A stretch of 64,000 nt of DNA, from contig CP053162.1 of the NCBI GenBank assembly GCA_014607495.2, positions 1-64,000 on the forward strand. Direction: 5' to 3'. The notes below the pieces were generated by a model. The model ran no database searches, was not told the DNA's origin, and worked only from the letters and a program-made list of their open reading frames with translations. Numbering within the stretch: the first letter of the stretch is position 1; each line of letters opens with the position of its first letter. Of this stretch, positions 1-10,582 are shown one piece after another. Source of the stretch: Carposina sasakii. Lineage: Eukaryota; Arthropoda; Insecta; Lepidoptera; Carposinidae. Position numbers and translations under genes: made by a program.

Positions 1-713
1 GTAGTTGTTACACGTCACATGCCTTCAAAAAGTATTGTCTCGATAGGGGTGTCAAACACGTGCTGAACGCGGTATCGAGCCCGAGGGCTAATGGACAGGT
101 AGAGCGCTATAACCGCACCATTTTGAATTCTCTCACGGCACAAAACTTAGGAGGTAATGAAAAAGATTGGGATACTAAGGTTGGCCGAATCCAGTGGGGA
201 CTCAATAACACACTACAAAAAACGATTGGTAGAACCCCTACGGAAGTTATGTTTGGCACCTCTATGATCGGTCAGGTTAATCCTATTTTAAATGAAATAA
301 CTGAGGAAACTCGCGAATCTAAAGACATAACCACTATCCGGAGTGAAGTTAAGAATAAAATTGACACTGAACAAATAAAACAAAAGCAGGGGTACGATAA
401 AGGCAGGCGATCCGCGCGTGAATATAAACGTGGTGAGTTAGTTAAAATTACAAAGACCGCGTTTCAGAATTATGGTAATAGTACAAAATTGCTACCTTCT
501 TATGAAGGTCCATATCGAATAGTAAAGGTGTTAGGAAATGACCGGTACAGGGTAGCCCCCATTCCAGGATTTGAGGGTACGAGAAACAAAAGGAAAACCA
601 CGGTGGCTGCAGACCGCATGCGACCGTGGATACATATTGCGGCATTGGAAATTGACGATGATGTGTCTGATGCTGTGAATGATGAAAGTGGAGATGATCC
701 CATGTCGGAATAA
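1..713 (+). CDS. Ty3/gypsy-type integrase C-terminus (partial)
   Basis: The frame is open from base 3 at the left window edge to a TAA at 711-713, so the start and most of the pol polyprotein lie outside. It holds the end of the integrase catalytic core: the NGQVER motif at about 90-107 carries the likely catalytic Glu (codon 102-104) of the D,D-35-E triad; the two Asp residues are not in the window. About 135 residues further on is a GPY-type module (SYEGPYRIVKVLGNDRYRV, about 505-560), which is typical of the C-terminus of Ty3/gypsy integrases. No chromodomain follows. The protein ends in an acidic tail. Integrase inserts the cDNA copy into host DNA. The frame is unbroken, so the element may be fairly young, but its 5' half cannot be judged. 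Assignment to Ty3/gypsy rather than another LTR clade is by motif only. Confidence 0.85.
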   Translation, partial: SCYTSHAFKKYCLDRGVKHVLNAVSSPRANGQVERYNRTILNSLTAQNLGGNEKDWDTKVGRIQWGLNNTLQKTIGRTPTEVMFGTSMIGQVNPILNEITEETRESKDITTIRSEVKNKIDTEQIKQKQGYDKGRRSAREYKRGELVKITKTAFQNYGNSTKLLPSYEGPYRIVKVLGNDRYRVAPIPGFEGTRNKRKTTVAADRMRPWIHIAALEIDDDVSDAVNDESGDDPMSE

Positions 714-1135
714 ATATGTACTTTAGTAAATATTTATCTCTATGTAGAAGATTGAATTTATTGTTTATGAATACACAACTATTGTTAAAGGTACTTGCCC
801 CAGTTTGTTTAATCGCAGAGTAGTATCAAATTTATAAGATGATAGTTTAATATGATTATTACCAAAATATTATGCTATACAATATAGAAACATAATTTCT
901 CTATTATAAGCTTTTTGAAGATGTTTATAATTAAGCTTATAATTTATTAAAAGATGAAATTGATTACTGGATAAATATATTAATTGTAAAATGAATATAA
1001 TGAAATATATTGTACGTTAAAGCTGTTCAAAGATGAGACTGAGGTTGTAAGATGGAGAACGTAACGTACCTACGCTATTGATACAATTGTAAGATGAGAA
1101 TGACATTAGATTTTGTTTTCGGATTTTGTTGGAGA

Positions 1136-1510
1136 TTGTAAGATGAAATTTAAATAAGAATGTAAGAGGAAATTGAAATAAAATTGTAAGATGAAATTTA
1201 AATAAGATTGTAAGATGAAATTTAAATAAGATTGTAAGATGAAATTTAAATAAGATTGTAAGATGAAATTTAAATAAGATTGTAAGATGAAATTTGAATA
1301 AGATTGTAAGATGAAATTTAAATAAGATTGTAAGATGAAATTTGAATAAGACTGTAAGATGAAATTTAAATAACATTGTAAGATGAAATCTAAATAAGAT
1401 TGTAAGATGAAATCTAAATAAGATTGTAAGATGAAATCTAAATAAGATTGTAAGATGAAATCTAAATAAGATTGTAAGATGAAATTTAAATAAGATTTAA
1501 GATGAAAAAT
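1136..1510 (+). repeat. 24-bp tandem repeat array, about 15 units
   Basis: Unit TTGTAAGATGAAATTTAAAT plus AAGA, repeated about 15 times with few changes. Looser copies of the TAAGATGA core begin near 835. Four adjacent units around 1380-1466 share a T-to-C change (AAATCTAAA), which points to local expansion. The unit is a multiple of three, so the array also gives an open minus-strand frame of repeated octapeptides; I regard that frame as an artefact. Confidence 0.95.
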
Positions 1511-1792
1511 TTAAGACTATTGATATAATTGTAAGATGATAATTTTATATTTTATTACCATTATTAGTATTGTCAATCTTAACATAATAGCCACATCTCA
1601 ACTAGCCAAGTGTAAGGTTCCACCAGATACGTGTATGGGGACATACACGCCATCAGGATGGTCGAGTGTAAGGTTGAAATTATTTTGAAAATTATTTAGA
1701 CAAAAATTAAAAAGAATGACAATTTAATGCTTAATAAAAAGTATTTAAACGTGACACTTGGTATTGAATAACATTAGAGTGAGGGTAGGAGA

Positions 1793-1830
1793 TATAAAAA
1801 GAAGGGACAGGGGGTTACACTTGGTCAGTT
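1793..1830 (+). promoter_or_regulatory. Core promoter (TATA plus initiator) of the LTR
   Basis: TATAAAA at 1793-1799 and the arthropod initiator TCAGTT at 1825-1830. The initiator A at 1827 is 34 bases after the first T, slightly long but acceptable for a Pol II promoter. AATAAA signals follow 35-80 bases downstream, as expected for an LTR R region. Confidence 0.5.
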
Positions 1831-1959
1831 GATGGTTGGACGTTGAGCTGTGTGGGACTTTAAATAAACGCCTTGGGAATTAAGTGTACTGTGTGAGCCT
1901 GTGTGGTAATAAAAGTGTTCTCATATACTACTTGGAGTTTGAGTATTTCTACATTAGAA

Positions 1960-2630
1960 GCTGGTATTTCGTATTCAGTCACCCACTTTCAACTGCAAAT
2001 GCATTGTGGTTGAAACATCATTAGCTCTTTTGTTTTAAATTGCAAGAAATAAACCTTGTTTTGTGTAGAATTATAAATTGGACTCACTCGCTGTGTTTGC
2101 AATACTTATTAAAACGAGCCTATAATCACATCACTGAAAAAGAGAGTTTTTGGGTATCGCAAAACATTGAAAACAATTGTACAACACTACAATTTAAACT
2201 AGGCTACAAAACAAACACCGTGTTATTACAAAAGAATTTAAACATTTTTTAAGCTAAACATGTCCTAAATTTGGCAGATATGCGCTCTTTTGTAATAACA
2301 CCGACAATGTTCAAAATGGAATTTAATCTAAAAATACTCCTAAATTCCAACACAAACAAATAATATCATAATGTCATTTTTAAGAAATGCTAATTAGCAA
2401 ACTATTGAAGTAAGTCTATGCCAATTATTAACCGAGTTTATACAAAATATATACAGTGTGTATGGAAAGATAGAAAATATTTGAAAATACAAGTAAACTA
2501 TCGTATCCGTGCAAATCAATTAATACTATTTCTTATTGAATTTAGCCTGAAATATGGAATATGAAACTGAGTGTGAAATCATTTCTAATTTCACTCATCA
2601 AAGAAAATTAAAAAACACTTACCTTGAAAA
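1960..2630. other. No feature recognised
   Basis: AT-rich sequence. A 70-codon plus-strand frame at 2040-2252 has no recognisable motif and looks like chance. Confidence 0.6.
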
Positions 2631-2654
2631 TGTATGCAAGTGTGCATTATTGGC

Positions 2655-2825
2655 GATTTTCACCAGCGGGCGATGCGGTGGGCGGCGCGGGTGCGAGGGG
2701 GGGCTATAAATGTACCCCCCCTCCTCACCTGTCAGCCACGACCAGTGGTCAGTCATGACAGCTGTCACTTTTCACCTGGGTCACGTTTTTTGCACTTTTT
2801 TTTAGTTAGGTTAAAATAAAAGGTG
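2655..2825 (+). promoter_or_regulatory. Candidate TATA/initiator core promoter in a GC-rich patch
   Basis: A GC-rich block in AT-rich surroundings. TATAAA at 2705-2710 lies between a G run and a C run, and TCAG with A at 2734 lies 29 bases downstream, ideal spacing for an arthropod core promoter. A second, better initiator word (TCAGTC) at 2749-2754 is too far for this TATA. A short frame from ATG 2755 stops after 16 codons. AAAG followed by GTGATT near 2818-2826 could be a splice donor. No downstream exon was found. Confidence 0.35.
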
Positions 2826-2994
2826 ATTTTTTATATTTTCCAAGGATAACGAATGCTTTGCAGTCTTGTACCTACTACCCTTATGGTAGGTAGTACCTAT
2901 AAATGATTACTACGACTACAGTTTAGAATTTAGAATATAAATAAATTAGAAACAGTGAAAATAAAATGTCAATACTTTTTTAAACTGAAATATA

Positions 2995-3254
2995 CAGGGT
3001 GTAACAAAAAGGGTATGTTAAGCGAAAAGCTATGTAAATAGCCCACTATAAAGAACCTATCTACAAAATTTGAGACTCGAAATCACATTTTTATTTTTTA
3101 AGATTGTATGAAAATTCCTGAGATATTTAAAAATTCTCCATACTATCGGGAAAAATAAACATGTGATTTCGGGTCTCAAATTTTGTAGATAGGTTCTCTA
3201 CAGTGGGCTATTTACATAGCTTTTCGCTTAACGTACCCTTTTTGTTACACCCTG
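2995..3254. mobile_element. MITE family A, complete copy 1
   Basis: 260-bp element that is one long palindrome: it starts CAGGGTGTAAC, ends GTTACACCCTG, and the inner arms (AAGCGAAAAGCTATGTAAAT and its complement) continue to a centre near 3125. Flanked by TATA on both sides, consistent with a TA duplication. No coding capacity. Confidence 0.9.
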
Positions 3255-3295
3255 TATAGGTACAGTATATGTTGTAATAGAAAGGAAAATAATGT

Positions 3296-3375
3296 CACAT
3301 TTTGTGGATAGGTTCTCTAATAGTGGGACATTTAATAGAATTTCGCTGAACATACCCCTTTAGTTAAACTCTGTA
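3296..3375. repeat. MITE family A, right-arm fragment
   Basis: Diverged right arm: GGATAGGTTCTCTAATAGTG followed by TTTCGCTGAACATACCCCTT and a decayed CTCTGTATA end. Lies just after the complete copy. Confidence 0.7.
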
Positions 3376-4508
3376 TAGCTGGAACAAGAAGTATAAAAAA
3401 CCTACAAATTTTTAATCAGATTTTGTAAATTAAGTTTTCAGTTCATCTATTCCCAGTTTACCCCGAACATGACACGATTTTAACTCTACGTCTATACTTC
3501 TACTACTCTAATTACTTTGACAAAAATGAAGAAGATTATGATATATTATAGTTGAGTAAACAAACTAATAATTGCGTTTGTTATACTCAATTTTTGCCGA
3601 TCACGTAAAAAATAGGAAACCAAACAGTACAACAATAATTTTGATTGAAAAGAGCCTATAAAATATTCATGTCTTACCTAAATATCATTTCGCCACTTTA
3701 CAATAACAACGTGACATCGCATAGGTATAGGAGTGTTTTATAAGATATCACGTTGTTCTTGCAAATATGCGATTCAACACTTGTCCACTATCATCCAATC
3801 AAGCAATAACCCTGACGTACAGGGGGGGTAACTCATGCATCGCGTGGAATAAATTTTCGCAGGAACACTTGAGTAAATTCAATGATAAGGTCCATTAGAT
3901 AGGTGTGGGAATATGTATATATGTATAGGTACTTACAGGCCTTAAACGTACTGTACTAATTTGTTATTATAACCGTGTAAAAGAGATTAAATAATTTATA
4001 CTATGTTGATATTTGTATGATACAGGACCATATAGCGTGGCACAGGGATTGGGCCATTAGGCTATGAAGTTATTAATTATTTGTAATTATGTATATGAAA
4101 TGCCTATGTACAGTACATACAGTTAAAAAATTTCGTCTTAAGAATTCGCTTTTACATTATAAATTTATGATAAGAAAGTTTTCCTGCTCTAATAAAAGAT
4201 TAAAATTATTATTTTACAGGAAAATGCGAAGAAAAACCTAATGTCTAATGAGTTCTGAAGCCTGATGTCTCAAGCAATAAATCTTTCACAGCAGCCGTTG
4301 AGATTCATCCTTCAAATCGTCCTCTCCAGTTTCGTTAAATTTTCATTAAATCTCATTAAATGCGGACAAAGTGATTGATAACAATTTAATCAGACTAGAC
4401 TCTAGGGAAGGGATGAAAATATCTCAAGTTTTACAATTTCATCTCTGAAAAATAAACTCTATCTTAAAGATGTTAAGTCGAATGTGGTTTTAAGACCTGT
4501 ATACATTC
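3376..4508. other. No feature recognised
   Basis: AT-rich sequence with no long frame, inverted repeat or known repeat piece that I could recognise. Confidence 0.55.
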
Positions 4509-4596
4509 ATAATATGTATATTATACACGGCTGTATTCTCGAAAGGCGGGGTAGCCAAAACTGCAGGATCGTAAAGGAAATCTCACAGCCACAATT
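4509..4596 (+). repeat. Dispersed repeat family C fragment
   Basis: Contains the family C core: ACACGGCTGT, then a GGGGTAGCC block, CTGCAGGATC and a TCTCACAGCCAC end. At least 15 pieces of this family lie in the window, in both orientations. Confidence 0.7.
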
Positions 4597-4844
4597 AGTA
4601 TATCAGAGACCCTTTTGGAAATCCTTAGGCACAAAACAACATTACTCCAAGTGTTTAATATCATATTCCTATTTCGTTTGATAGAAAAATATACTACTTA
4701 TATTTGAAAAGATTTAGTGTGAGAAACCGCATGTTGTACGCAATGACTATAAACTTCTTATATCATAAGTAGGTACCTGAACAGGAGAAAGTCTTTCTTT
4801 TATAACTAAAACCCCCCACTGTTTTAAATTGAATTTTTGTTCCA

Positions 4845-5094
4845 GGGGGCCAATTTTCGAAAAGTCTCGAGTTGGAACGAAGCCGAAACGGAACCGTTGT
4901 AGACGTTCAGAACAAAGCAATAATTACTTTACGGTGACGTTATTAGACACATTTCAGCACAAAACAGATATTTGTTTCTATTCTGTCATACTCGCGACCG
5001 ATGTGTGCTAAAAAATACCTTAAGTATAAGTGTTTCGTTAATGGTTCGTTGGCATCCAGCGTTTCGGCTCAAAAATTTTCAAAAATTGCCCCCC
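4845..5094. mobile_element. MITE with about 45-bp imperfect terminal inverted repeats
   Basis: Left end GGGGGCCAATTTTCGAAAAG and, about 20 bases in, GAAGCCGAAACGG. The right end read on the other strand gives GGGGGGCAATTTTTGAAAAT and GAGCCGAAACG. Length 250 bp. No clear target duplication and no coding capacity, so the superfamily is not assigned. Confidence 0.55.
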
Positions 5095-5218
5095 AGGACA
5101 TCAACAACAGCTGATATACTTTGCTTGGAAATAGAATAAGTAGTTAAACATACCTTATATGAAACAGTTATTTAATGATCACGAAAGGAAAAAACTATTA
5201 AAACATTAGATCCTTTGA

Positions 5219-5908
5219 AAACTGATTAATCTGAACATGTCTCCAAATGTAAAACTTAAGAATAATAATAATAGCAATTTGATTAGTATGAATGTTTTAT
5301 ATAAAGGGAATAGCATCTCCGAAACAATAGTTACTAAGTTTTTAGGATTAGAAATTGATAATAATATGAAATGGAGTGGCCAAATAGACAAAGTCTGCAA
5401 TAAACTCCATCAATATGCTTATTCTCTCTATATGCTAAATAAAGTGGCTAACCGGAACACACTGCTAACTGCTTATCACGGTTATGTTGCCTCCACTCTC
5501 AGATATGGGATCATATTCTGGGGTAATGCCAATAGAGTTGAACAGGTCTTAAGAGCATAAAAAAGATGCATTAGAGCCATTTGTAAACTGTGTAGAACAG
5601 ATAGCTGCAAACCATATTTCATTAATCTAAGAATTTTAACTGTTCCTTCTTTATACATCTTTGAAACTGCTATATTTGTGAGAAAGAATTTGCATTTGTT
5701 TCTGCCTGTTTTGAGCCAACGTCATCGTGGTCAAATATGTTGCCTGTCTGGGAAAACTACTTTCTTTCAAAAGAGCATATTTGCGATGGCGCCTAAGATA
5801 TACAACAGGTTACCAAAATACATTTTGAAAAGAGATAGTGAAAATAAATTTAAATTACAATTATCAAATTATGTTATTGACAAATGCTTATTTGTACGCC
5901 AATTGTAG
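5219..5908 (+). pseudogene. 5'-truncated LINE reverse transcriptase C-terminal part, one in-frame stop
   Basis: A single frame runs from 5219 to the stop at 5906-5908, broken only by TAA at 5558-5560. It begins after the YADD region with the INLN-type motif that follows RT motif C, then FLGLEID (RT motif D/E region), a SLYMLNK helix, STLRYGIIFWG, a KRCIRAICK segment just after the stop, and ILTVPSLYIFE. The same order occurs in the intact LINE near 15.5-16.1 kb (FLGVHID, KLRYSIKFWG, KRVIRIM, ILTVPCLFILE), so both belong to the same broad Jockey/CR1-like group but not the same family. Truncation and the stop mean it is dead. Confidence 0.85.
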
Positions 5909-6016
5909 GCAGAACATAGTGATTCATATTATTATGCCCATGTACTCGTAACATCTACATTATGTATACACCTATGTTTACAAATAAAGAAACTTCTGAC
6001 TTTTGAAAAAAAAAAT
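5909..6016 (+). mobile_element. 3' UTR and poly(A) tail of the truncated LINE
   Basis: Short UTR with AATAAA near 5983-5989 followed about 20 bases later by a run of A at 6006-6015, the hallmark of a retroposed RNA end. Target duplications could not be fixed. Confidence 0.7.
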
Positions 6017-6097
6017 TAGAACTACCTCAAAACTTTCTCACAATGGCCCCTTTTTTTTAGCGTACAATTTGACTGGGCCTAAATTAACTACTTCTTC

Positions 6098-6158
6098 TTT
6101 GCGATTCTACAGTTCTGGCTAAGATTCAGGAAACACGGCCGTGTATATGTACTATATT
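6098..6158 (-). repeat. Dispersed repeat family C fragment
   Basis: Reverse complement of the CACGGCCGTGTTTCC / AGCCAGAACTGTAG core. Confidence 0.55.
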
Positions 6159-6537
6159 TTCTAAAATACAGCAATACCAGAACATTTACATTTTGAACCT
6201 GTATCACCACCCTATGCAGCATAAAGCACAGCGGGGTGCGTAGCCGCAGGGGTAGTTGATTAAAACGATGAGTTTCGGAAACAGGCGACACTATCTGCCA
6301 TCCCAAAGATATATAGGTACAAACAAACCAAATATTTACAGCAAAAAATTCAGCGGTTAACACGATTCTAATTTGAATTATACATGTATTCGAACTTTAG
6401 GTACCTAATACGTCCTCATATTAGTGGTATTAGCTACAAATAGGCAAATGGCAGAAACGCTCAAATGAATTTCAAGTTTGGGTGAAATACTCCTACCTCT
6501 GGGTTGATACAAAGGGTTTATATATAAGGCGCAGGCT
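6159..6537. other. No feature recognised
   Basis: AT-rich. A TATATAA string at about 6520 is close to SINE-derived sequence and has no initiator at the right distance. Confidence 0.5.
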
Positions 6538-6580
6538 TTACTTGCTTTCCGAGGCACGAGCTAAGTGACTATTTTACATT
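6538..6580 (-). repeat. Fragment of the 49.5-kb SINE family
   Basis: CTTTCCGAGGCACGAGCTAA is the reverse complement of the internal segment of the complete SINE at 49495-49836. Confidence 0.6.
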
Positions 6581-7206
6581 AAAATAGTGCAGGCCCTTGA
6601 GAACAATAATGAAAAACCTAGTAAAGTGCATAGTTTATTTTTCTTTTCGTTCTATAGATCTTTTATGAGGTCTAGTAATGTACATTTTTAATTTGTATTA
6701 GGGTGAACATACTCCAGTTAGCCACATTTAGGGGTTAGCCATTTCCATAAAGGGCTATCTCCGGATTGGGTCTGATTAAGTACCTCGCTGGAGGGCGAGC
6801 TCGGAAGGAGAGAAGGTTAGAGGAGTGATAGAAGTGGTAGCTACAATGTGTGATGTTTGAAAACCACGGCGGCAGTAGAAACAAAAGCGCAAACAAGAAA
6901 AGAGTCAATTTCGCGTCGTCGCTTCTCTATATGATCTACTACATATTTGATAGTGATAGATATTTTATTTATTTACCTAAATCTACAGCACTTTATCATA
7001 TTTAACACGATCACATTAAGACTTACTTACTGCTATAATTTACATAAATTATGATAAATAAAGTATGGAGCATCTTTAAAATATTAGAATTTGATTTGTA
7101 TCAAAACATCCCCAACACCAGCAACAAGGCTTAAAGAAATAAGTTAAGGTACATAGATTTTAATTTTCAGACAAATTTACTCAGTTTCTACATATAGTAA
7201 GTACTT
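6581..7206. other. No gene; purine-rich patch at about 6780-6900
   Basis: The 6780-6900 stretch is rich in G and A (GGAAGGAGAGAAGG and similar). It has no frame or repeat that I recognise. The rest is AT-rich. Confidence 0.5.
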
Positions 7207-7371
7207 ACATTAATGGCCGAAATTGAGAGTAACGGAATAGAGAGTGCATCTGTGTTTGCGCACACACTTGTGCACTATAATATATCCTGCGTACCTGACC
7301 AATCTCCGTAGAGATCGGTCGCCTTGGCCGAAATACGGTCGGAGATCATCATCACATTAATGGCCGAAATT
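7207..7371 (+). mobile_element. 5'-truncated SINE with perfect 18-bp target duplication
   Basis: An identical 18-mer flanks the insert at 7207-7224 and 7354-7371 (core ATTAATGGCCGAAATT). The 129-bp insert (7225-7353) matches the 3' part of the complete SINE at 49495-49836: GAATAGAGAGTGCATCTGTG, CACACTTGTGCACTATAATA and the GACCAATCTCCGTAGAGAT / CGGTCGGAGATCATC end. Loss of the tRNA-like head is typical of incomplete target-primed reverse transcription. Confidence 0.9.
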
Positions 7372-7861
7372 TTTGTAACGCTTAGATAAGACTTGAAGGA
7401 TAAAGTCGATTCTGTCCTCTAAAACGTGATCACAATAGAGACAGCAACAGCATTATCCTTCAGATAGGCGATTTGATCATTGGAAAAACCGAACCTAACA
7501 CCACAGATTAACAATAATATGTTGTCTATCAATAACACCTCCGCAGACACTTCTTACGGCAGGGGAGGGATGCGTTTGGAGGGTGCAGGTACTGTGTACG
7601 TACGGAAATGAGAAAAACAAATAATTTAGCGAATGTGACTGCTGTGCTCGTGACTACTCATGAGCGAGCGGTCACGGGTTCATTTCCCGAATGCTACATG
7701 TTAAAGAATGCAATAAGTATGTGAAATTAATAATTTAAGGTAATGTCTATTGGATAGGCAAAAAAATGTACCTATATAGGTATTCAAGGATGGAGCTCAT
7801 TTGAATCATGAAATAAAACTTGAATCATTTTACGATTTACTAGCAACTTGTCACTCATAAC
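7372..7861. other. No gene; possible tRNA-like remnant at about 7640-7690
   Basis: CGGGTTCATTTCCCG near 7675-7689 forms a T-arm-like stem-loop and resembles a Pol III B box, but no A box or cloverleaf could be built. The rest is unremarkable. Confidence 0.4.
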
Positions 7862-7942
7862 ATTCTGTGGGATCTCTTTAATGATCCTGAAATTCTGGCC
7901 ACCCCAGTACGGTAACACAACCGTGTGTATGTTTGTCATATT
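7862..7942 (-). repeat. Dispersed repeat family C fragment
   Basis: Reverse complement of the CACACAACCGTG ... GGCCAGAATTTCAGGATCAT ... GATCCCACAG order. Confidence 0.6.
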
Positions 7943-8523
7943 TATAGCTTTTTCTATATTTTATTTCGTATATCAAAACATAAGACACTGCCAAAAATTC
8001 ATTTTTTACATATGTCATAGTTCCTATTATTTTGAGACACAATAATAAAATAACCAACATTCTATCTACCCAGACACGACTTATGATCCCTCACTCCTTC
8101 ACATCATTCGTAATGATAATTTATTTCATCAATTTCAGATAAGTTCTCGTTTATGTTTAGTTCCACCCCCAAGTGCAGTCTTCCGTCTCTTTTTCGCAAA
8201 TTTATCCAACACCTTGCTGTCTCTTTCAGATTTTATGAACGTCTGTTGCATTTTCAGAACAAGGGATATGTAGAGACTTGTTACTTCAACATTTTTTTGG
8301 AAAGTTTTTTGTCTACCTATTAGGCTACACATAGTTTAGAAATCATAATTTTTATGAAATCATTGAAATGACTTACGTATCTTTAACAGTAGTTTTGTAA
8401 GCAGTCGCTTTAAGTACATAGTTATTCAATTTAAAAATATCCACTAAGTAATTTAATGGGCGTCCTTATCACTCAAAGACTTAGCAAATTCTTACTGATC
8501 TTGAACATCTGACTCGCTAAACT

Positions 8524-8583
8524 AAACGTGGCTGTAGGAGGTCTTACGTGATCCCGCAGTTCTGGTTACCCCAATTTTGTAGT
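8524..8583 (-). repeat. Dispersed repeat family C fragment
   Basis: Reverse complement of GGGGTAACCAGAACTGCGGG / ATCACGTAAG / CTACAGCCACG. Confidence 0.6.
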
Positions 8584-10414
8584 TGTACCTACAGAAGCAA
8601 GTTATTATTTGTACCTATCCATCTATATCTTCTTTTAAGATGAAAAGGAAAACCTTTTATTTTTATATTATATTTTTTTAAATTCACTACCGTATTTGTG
8701 AAAAACCTTAATAACGAGTTTTTCAAAATTATGAATATCTTGAATGCTCACTCCACCTTCACCAATCCCTTCGCGCCCTTCGTCCTAGGGCTCCTGGCTA
8801 CGGGGGCTCCCTCCATTGTACAGTGATTTATTGTTAATACACTTGGAAATTACTCCACATGTACAGCTTTAGATAATCTAATTCGTCCAGAGGAGATTCT
8901 AGAGTAGAGATCATTAAAGAAAGTTTGATTTTTCAAATTTCAATGCCCCTAATGGTGTCCTGAAATAAATCTCTTTTACAGTAAAGGTCGCTCTTGTACA
9001 TTCTCTTTTAGAATCGCCATAACGCTATTTGAGCTAAGTCTACCACAAAAAATAGGAAAAACTCTAGCTCCAAATAGTTTTCTATTGTAATGTAAGAAAG
9101 CGGAGACCAAAGGCGGAGACCTATCTAAAGAAAACATTTTTTAGGGACATAAGTGTCGATAAAAAAATATAATATCTATAAATACAATCACTATGGTCTA
9201 GAAAAATATGACACGATAGGTAATGTTAAACACTAAAAAAAAATTTTTAAGAGAACGAAACCTTTTCCGAAAACAAATAAGTTTCGAAATTGTTTGAATG
9301 CGATCGTATTAAACAGGGGTGGCCTCCCCTGATTTCGAGTGTCTCCTGTGTTGTGCTGATAAAATTAAAAAAGTATACATTTGCATCCATTTTCTGGGTT
9401 GTTACTTCGTTTAAAAGTAAAATTTTCAATCATGTATTGAATTCTAGTATATACATAGGTACCAAAAACCTTATGCCGAGTGAGTGATCTAAGTGGAATA
9501 AACCTCTTACAGGTTTTAAGTTTCGTACCTACCTAATTCTGGTACGAGTACAATGATCTTCATTTGAACATTTTTGTAATCATCGCAGCTGCGATTCGCA
9601 GCATGAACATCAAATGTGCACTTACACACCACTTATGTACAGCTGACGTATTTAATATCTATTACCTACATGCAATGGGCATAAATATAAATATAAGTAA
9701 GTATCACTTAAAATTCTATAACTCTTGCTCACAGGTGCAACCATTTAAAAAAGAGAACAGAGGAATAAACATATACATAGATACTATAATTTTTTAAACT
9801 TTTGCTGCTAATATAAGGCCAGTAACAGTTGGGGTTATGATTTTTAACCTAACCTAACAGTTAAGCTTTTAAAATAGGTCCGTCAAAAGTACTATAGTAT
9901 TTTTATTACACTAAAGCTTCACTAATGTATCTTTTACTAATAGTAAACCTAACCACTGATCATACAACTGGCCCTAAAAGCTGCCCGTTCCGTAGTTAAA
10001 ACATTCCTAAGCGCCTACAGAACAACAAACAGCAAAGCAACGCATGAGTCACGGTAAAGTCCGACGCACACAGGCGCCGGTCTAATTCGAACACAACCAC
10101 CACAGATACCGCTATGTGCACTTGTAAAGGTGACTTTAATAGACAGGTTTAAGGTTTTATTTTGATTGACTCACAGCCCAGTGTCTCGCGTATTTATGAT
10201 GGAAGGTAAAGGTGAGGACTGAGTGCTGGGAGCAGAGTGGATACAATCGCTTGAGTGATTATGTATGATTTTTACTAGGTTGCGTTTTATACTTACAAGT
10301 AAAGCGACTCAGTGCTTCTATTAATTTTAAAGTTTTTTTGTACAATTGGGGCTGTTGATTTTGATAACTATGTTAACCTATTCTTCTGATATCAATTTGA
10401 TACTCGGTTACATG
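8584..10414. other. No feature recognised
   Basis: Mostly AT-rich. A short direct repeat (CGGAGACC twice) lies near 9103-9122. The frames at 9247-9797 have no motif. A more GC-balanced stretch at about 9990-10120 has no frame. Confidence 0.5.
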
Positions 10415-10582
10415 TTTATTTTTAAACATTGTATAAATATTCCTGAGTTTTTCAGAAATTCTCCATACTATGGGTAAAAATAAACATGTGATTTCTAGTC
10501 CAAAATTTGGCGGGAAGTTTCTTTATATTGTGCCACTTACATAGCTTAACATAAGTTAACATACCCCTTCTGTTACAAGCTG
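10415..10582. repeat. MITE family A, decayed copy without left end
   Basis: Centre and right arm are recognisable: AAATTCTCCATACTATGGG, AAATAAACATGTGATTTCTA, then ACTTACATAGCTTAACATAA and a decayed GTTACAAGCTG end. Confidence 0.7.

Larger units (their letters stand above)
714..1953 (+). mobile_element. 3' non-coding region and probable 3' LTR of the gypsy-type element
   Basis: AT-rich sequence after the integrase stop. It contains a 24-bp tandem array, a small hairpin at about 1630-1649 (GTGTATG/CATACAC), a TATA box, an initiator and polyadenylation signals at 1864-1869 and about 1909-1914. This order (TATA, start site, AATAAA) fits U3-R-U5 of a 3' LTR. A possible LTR end is the ACA at 1951-1953. 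I could not fix the LTR start, because the matching 5' LTR lies off the window. Confidence 0.5.

Noticed and set aside
1017..1376. 119-codon minus-strand frame of repeated octapeptides
   Set aside because: It is the translation of the 24-bp tandem array, whose unit length is a multiple of three.
1136..1510. CRISPR-like array
   Set aside because: Units are head-to-tail with no spacers, and the context is eukaryotic.
6515..6570. TATA promoter near 6520
   Set aside because: No initiator at the right distance, and the downstream bases are a reversed SINE fragment.
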